Positions 61,668-64,000 of a stretch of DNA of 64,000 nucleotides are shown piece after piece; the first letter of the stretch is position 1; each line of letters begins with the position of its first letter. Under the pieces are notes generated by a model that saw only the letters and a program-made list of their open reading frames with translations, was not told the origin of the DNA and searched no databases. Location: contig CALDGQ010000078.1 in NCBI GenBank assembly GCA_937941765.1, forward strand, positions 1 to 64,000. Direction: 5' to 3'. The stretch comes from an uncultured Saprospiraceae bacterium (GTDB taxonomy: Bacteria; Bacteroidota; Bacteroidia; Chitinophagales; Saprospiraceae). A program made the position numbers and the translations under genes.

Positions 61668-64000
61668 TTAGAAGTTATGGTTCTTTGTTACTAACGAGCT
61701 TCCCGCTGAATTAGTTGCCTCAATTCGAATGGAATTGGTGCCATCTTTTATTTCAAAAGTATGTTGAAGCTGCCCACTCTTCGTATCAAAGGTAAAATTA
61801 CTAACATTTTGGCCATTTACTCTTAGTGTAATCGCACTCTTTTTCTTTACAAATTTTACAGTAGCCAAAATCGTACTCTTTAGCGGCCCTGGGTTGAAAG
61901 GATCTGCTGTAGGCTGACCAATTGAGTTGATAGTAATAACAGGCTTCTTGGCAGTCGAAATACTAGTGGAAGTATACTTGAGTGTTAAGTTTTTAACTGC
62001 TTTACCAGCCTCATTGGTTGCTGTAATCACGATGTTGTTTTTGCCCTCTTTTAATGTCAGACTTGTCGTCAACATTTTGGTAGAAGCTGAATAACTGAAA
62101 GCAGAGTAAGGCTTACCATTTACCGTCATTATAATATCACGCTTCGATTTTACATGCGCTACTTTTGCTTGCAAACTAACTTTAGGTTTTTTGACAGAAG
62201 TGCCTCGAGGTGCCACAATCGTAATGATTGGTTTTTGCTTTGGTGCACTGAATGTTACAATTGTTGTTTTTTCATCTGAACCAGCTACATTTGAACCTCT
62301 TACTTTTATCGTATTCTTGCCAGGTTTTAAAGTCAATGTGGCAGTTACATTTCCGTTGCTGTAGTTGAAAGATGAAATATTCTTTCCATTTAAAGTAACT
62401 CTAACATCACTTTTTGATGAAACATGCTTAACAGTAGATTTTAAACTAAAAGTATTCTTGCTGCTGGTCGAATTATTTCTTGGTGAAGTAATAGAAACAA
62501 CAGGTTTCTTAACCGTCACTGTCTTCAACGTAACTTTCACTTGATCACTATCAGAACCACCATCGTTGGTTGCCACTACTTTTATAGTATTGCCACCAGA
62601 TTTTAAAGTAACATTGGCAGACAATTCTCTAGTCAATCTATTGTAACTGAAGTTTGAAATATTGTTCCCATTTAAGGTTAATTTGATTTCTTCTTTACCA
62701 GATACTTCTTTGACTTTTGCTTTAACGGTCGCATTTTTATTTGTAGTCGTAGCATTATTGTTAGGTCGTGTGATATCTACATTTGGTTTCTTAGCAATGT
62801 TACCGACTTCACTTAGGCGACGAATAATCGCATCATCAGCCGCATTTCCATATCTATTTTCACCTGTAATTCTAACCGTATTCCTACCTTCTCTAAGTGG
62901 TACCGTTGCCATCACAATCTGACTTGCTCTATTGTAGGTGAAATTAAATGGACTACCATTTAGAGTAAAACGAATATCATTTTTGCTATCTACTTTTCTT
63001 ACGAACGCCTTAATCGTTGCGCTAGATTCAGATGTATTGGAACTTGCAGCAGTAGGTCGTGTAATTTCAACAACTGGTTTCAATCCAGAATTATCTGGTT
63101 CATTATCTTCTTCTATAACATCATCAATTTGTTCAGTAACGTAAATGACAGTAGTTTGATCTTCTGCTTTTCCGTTATCATTTTCCACACGAATTTTAAT
63201 GGTGTTTCTTCCTTCTTCAAGGTAAACCGTTGCTTCAATTTTTTCTCTAGAATTATTGAAGTTGAAATCACTAGTTGTACGACCATTGACAATAAAATCA
63301 ATATCAGATTTGCGATCAACATACTTAGTAAGCGCACTTACATTCACTCTACTTCCTGTAGTTTCATAAGGATTTGCACTAGGAGATTTAATGTTGACTG
63401 TTGGGTAGTTAATGTCTTTATACTCCAAAATAATAGTACAGCTATCACTGTCTCTTCCTGTTGAATTGCGCACATTAATCTTTACTTCATTTCTTCCTTT
63501 TCTCAAATCAATTCTTGAATCAAGACGACCGGTTCTAGGATTGAAATCAAAATCTTTACGATATCCATTGACCATAAATTCGATCTCAGATTTTCTTTCA
63601 ATATTCTCGATGGCAGCTTTTACATCAAAAGACGGCTCGTTGGTTTTGTAATCATCGTAACTTGGACGAGTAATTTTTACAGTAGGATCAAAAACAACAG
63701 GTGGGGGAGGTGTTGATTCTTCCTCACAATAAATGACTACGGTTTCTCTGTCGACACCTGCTTCATTTTGAGCGAAAATATCAATTACATTTTTACCAGG
63801 TCTCAATGGAAAATTTGCAGTAAAGTTCTCACCTCTAAAATCATATGCAGTTGGTTTTCCATTGACTTTGAAATCAACATCTGCTGCATTTCTGATATAC
63901 TTAATCGTTGCACGTACATCACCATCACAATAATTTGACGTGTAAGGTGAAGTATTTGGTTTGATTACATCAATGATTGGTTCCTTCAATTTCTTTTGAC
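61668..64000 (-). CDS. Ig-like repeat protein, 5' end outside the window
   Basis: The reading frame stays open to the window edge, so the true start lies beyond 64000. About 777 residues are visible. They form eight repeats of ~90-95 residues, each with a P-x-x-x-I-x-x-P opening, a central V-x-x-K-x-x-I-x-x-x-V-N-G, and an L-x-x-G-x-N-x-I closing, typical of Ig-like/Big beta sandwiches. No T9SS sorting domain or membrane helix follows; the chain stops after the last repeat (VTKNHNF). Repeats 5 to 7 are the most alike. The protein is probably exported, with an adhesive or structural role, but the unseen N-terminus could change that view. Confidence 0.82.
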   Translation of the reverse strand, partial: QKKLKEPIIDVIKPNTSPYTSNYCDGDVRATIKYIRNAADVDFKVNGKPTAYDFRGENFTANFPLRPGKNVIDIFAQNEAGVDRETVVIYCEEESTPPPPVVFDPTVKITRPSYDDYKTNEPSFDVKAAIENIERKSEIEFMVNGYRKDFDFNPRTGRLDSRIDLRKGRNEVKINVRNSTGRDSDSCTIILEYKDINYPTVNIKSPSANPYETTGSRVNVSALTKYVDRKSDIDFIVNGRTTSDFNFNNSREKIEATVYLEEGRNTIKIRVENDNGKAEDQTTVIYVTEQIDDVIEEDNEPDNSGLKPVVEITRPTAASSNTSESSATIKAFVRKVDSKNDIRFTLNGSPFNFTYNRASQIVMATVPLREGRNTVRITGENRYGNAADDAIIRRLSEVGNIAKKPNVDITRPNNNATTTNKNATVKAKVKEVSGKEEIKLTLNGNNISNFSYNRLTRELSANVTLKSGGNTIKVVATNDGGSDSDQVKVTLKTVTVKKPVVSITSPRNNSTSSKNTFSLKSTVKHVSSKSDVRVTLNGKNISSFNYSNGNVTATLTLKPGKNTIKVRGSNVAGSDEKTTIVTFSAPKQKPIITIVAPRGTSVKKPKVSLQAKVAHVKSKRDIIMTVNGKPYSAFSYSASTKMLTTSLTLKEGKNNIVITATNEAGKAVKNLTLKYTSTSISTAKKPVITINSIGQPTADPFNPGPLKSTILATVKFVKKKSAITLRVNGQNVSNFTFDTKSGQLQHTFEIKDGTNSIRIEATNSAGSSLVTKNHNF

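Noticed and set aside
1..64000. tRNA, rRNA, riboswitch, transposase, integrase or phage genes
   Set aside because: I scanned by eye for conserved motifs and found none. A covariance-model search would be needed to exclude small RNAs.

Overview
The window is AT-rich chromosomal DNA of a Bacteroidota member, most likely in or near the Saprospiria. This rests on four secreted proteins with type IX secretion (T9SS) C-terminal sorting domains, TlpA/DUF1361/GyrI-like/WYL families typical of the phylum, TAnnTTTG-type -7 promoter boxes, an almost complete lack of Shine-Dalgarno sequences, and many small palindromic intergenic repeats. No rRNA, tRNA, CRISPR array, transposase or phage gene was seen. 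The assignment to class is an inference.

Layout. 0.4-8.7 kb: arsenite methyltransferase, SSB, two orphan proteins, a first Coq4-like gene beside a FabD-like acyltransferase, a kynurenine-formamidase-like cyclase, a WYL regulator with a GyrI-like partner, and an AhpD-like protein. 8.8-15 kb: an accessory-looking stretch with a membrane protein, a Fic AMPylase with its own direct-repeat operator, a Wzz-like lipoprotein, a GH73 glucosaminidase and a TPR protein. 15.4-25 kb: DksA-like protein, O6-alkylguanine alkyltransferase, kynureninase, TonB/TlpA pair, twin dockerin+cohesin T9SS proteins, RidA (2-aminomuconate-deaminase-like) and heptose epimerase. 25-31 kb: secreted orphans, metallophosphoesterase, PlsC and acyltransferase-3 enzymes.

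31-34.3 kb, on the minus strand, is the most unusual block: a membrane protein, a winged-helix regulator, a second Coq4-like protein, a complete four-helix diiron (ferritin-like) protein and a DUF1361 membrane protein. Near-identical 17-bp palindromes lie just upstream of the membrane-protein gene and of coq4, so they look like operators of the regulator encoded between them. Coq4 plus a diiron protein recalls the ubiquinone enzymes Coq4/Coq7, yet this phylum normally makes menaquinone.

35-44 kb: phosphopantetheinyl transferase, WD40 protein carrying a GC-rich inserted repeat, dCTP deaminase, an AddA-type helicase with a decayed nuclease motif, a TM-helix channel-like protein, two SPOR proteins and a rhodanese. 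43.8-64 kb: cell-envelope and secretion genes, including a double-length D-Ala-D-Ala ligase coupled to a PASTA protein, a MATE exporter, a TPR-CHAT protease-like protein, an M12B-type T9SS metalloprotease, a 1184-residue outer-membrane beta-barrel protein, and an array of eight Ig-like repeats cut by the window edge.

The intergenic DNA holds at least five families of structured repeats: (i) elements with CAGACTGTGCGAAAA terminal inverted repeats, one inserted with a 4-bp target duplication inside another repeat; (ii) long palindromes with a TTATGATATGATCGTT arm preceded by a small covarying hairpin; (iii) a hairpin module abutting the family (i) ends; (iv) CCGTTGG mini-palindromes next to perfect hairpins; (v) TAAGTTTAAG tandem/inverted repeats. 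Several occupy convergent intergenic gaps where a terminator would be expected.
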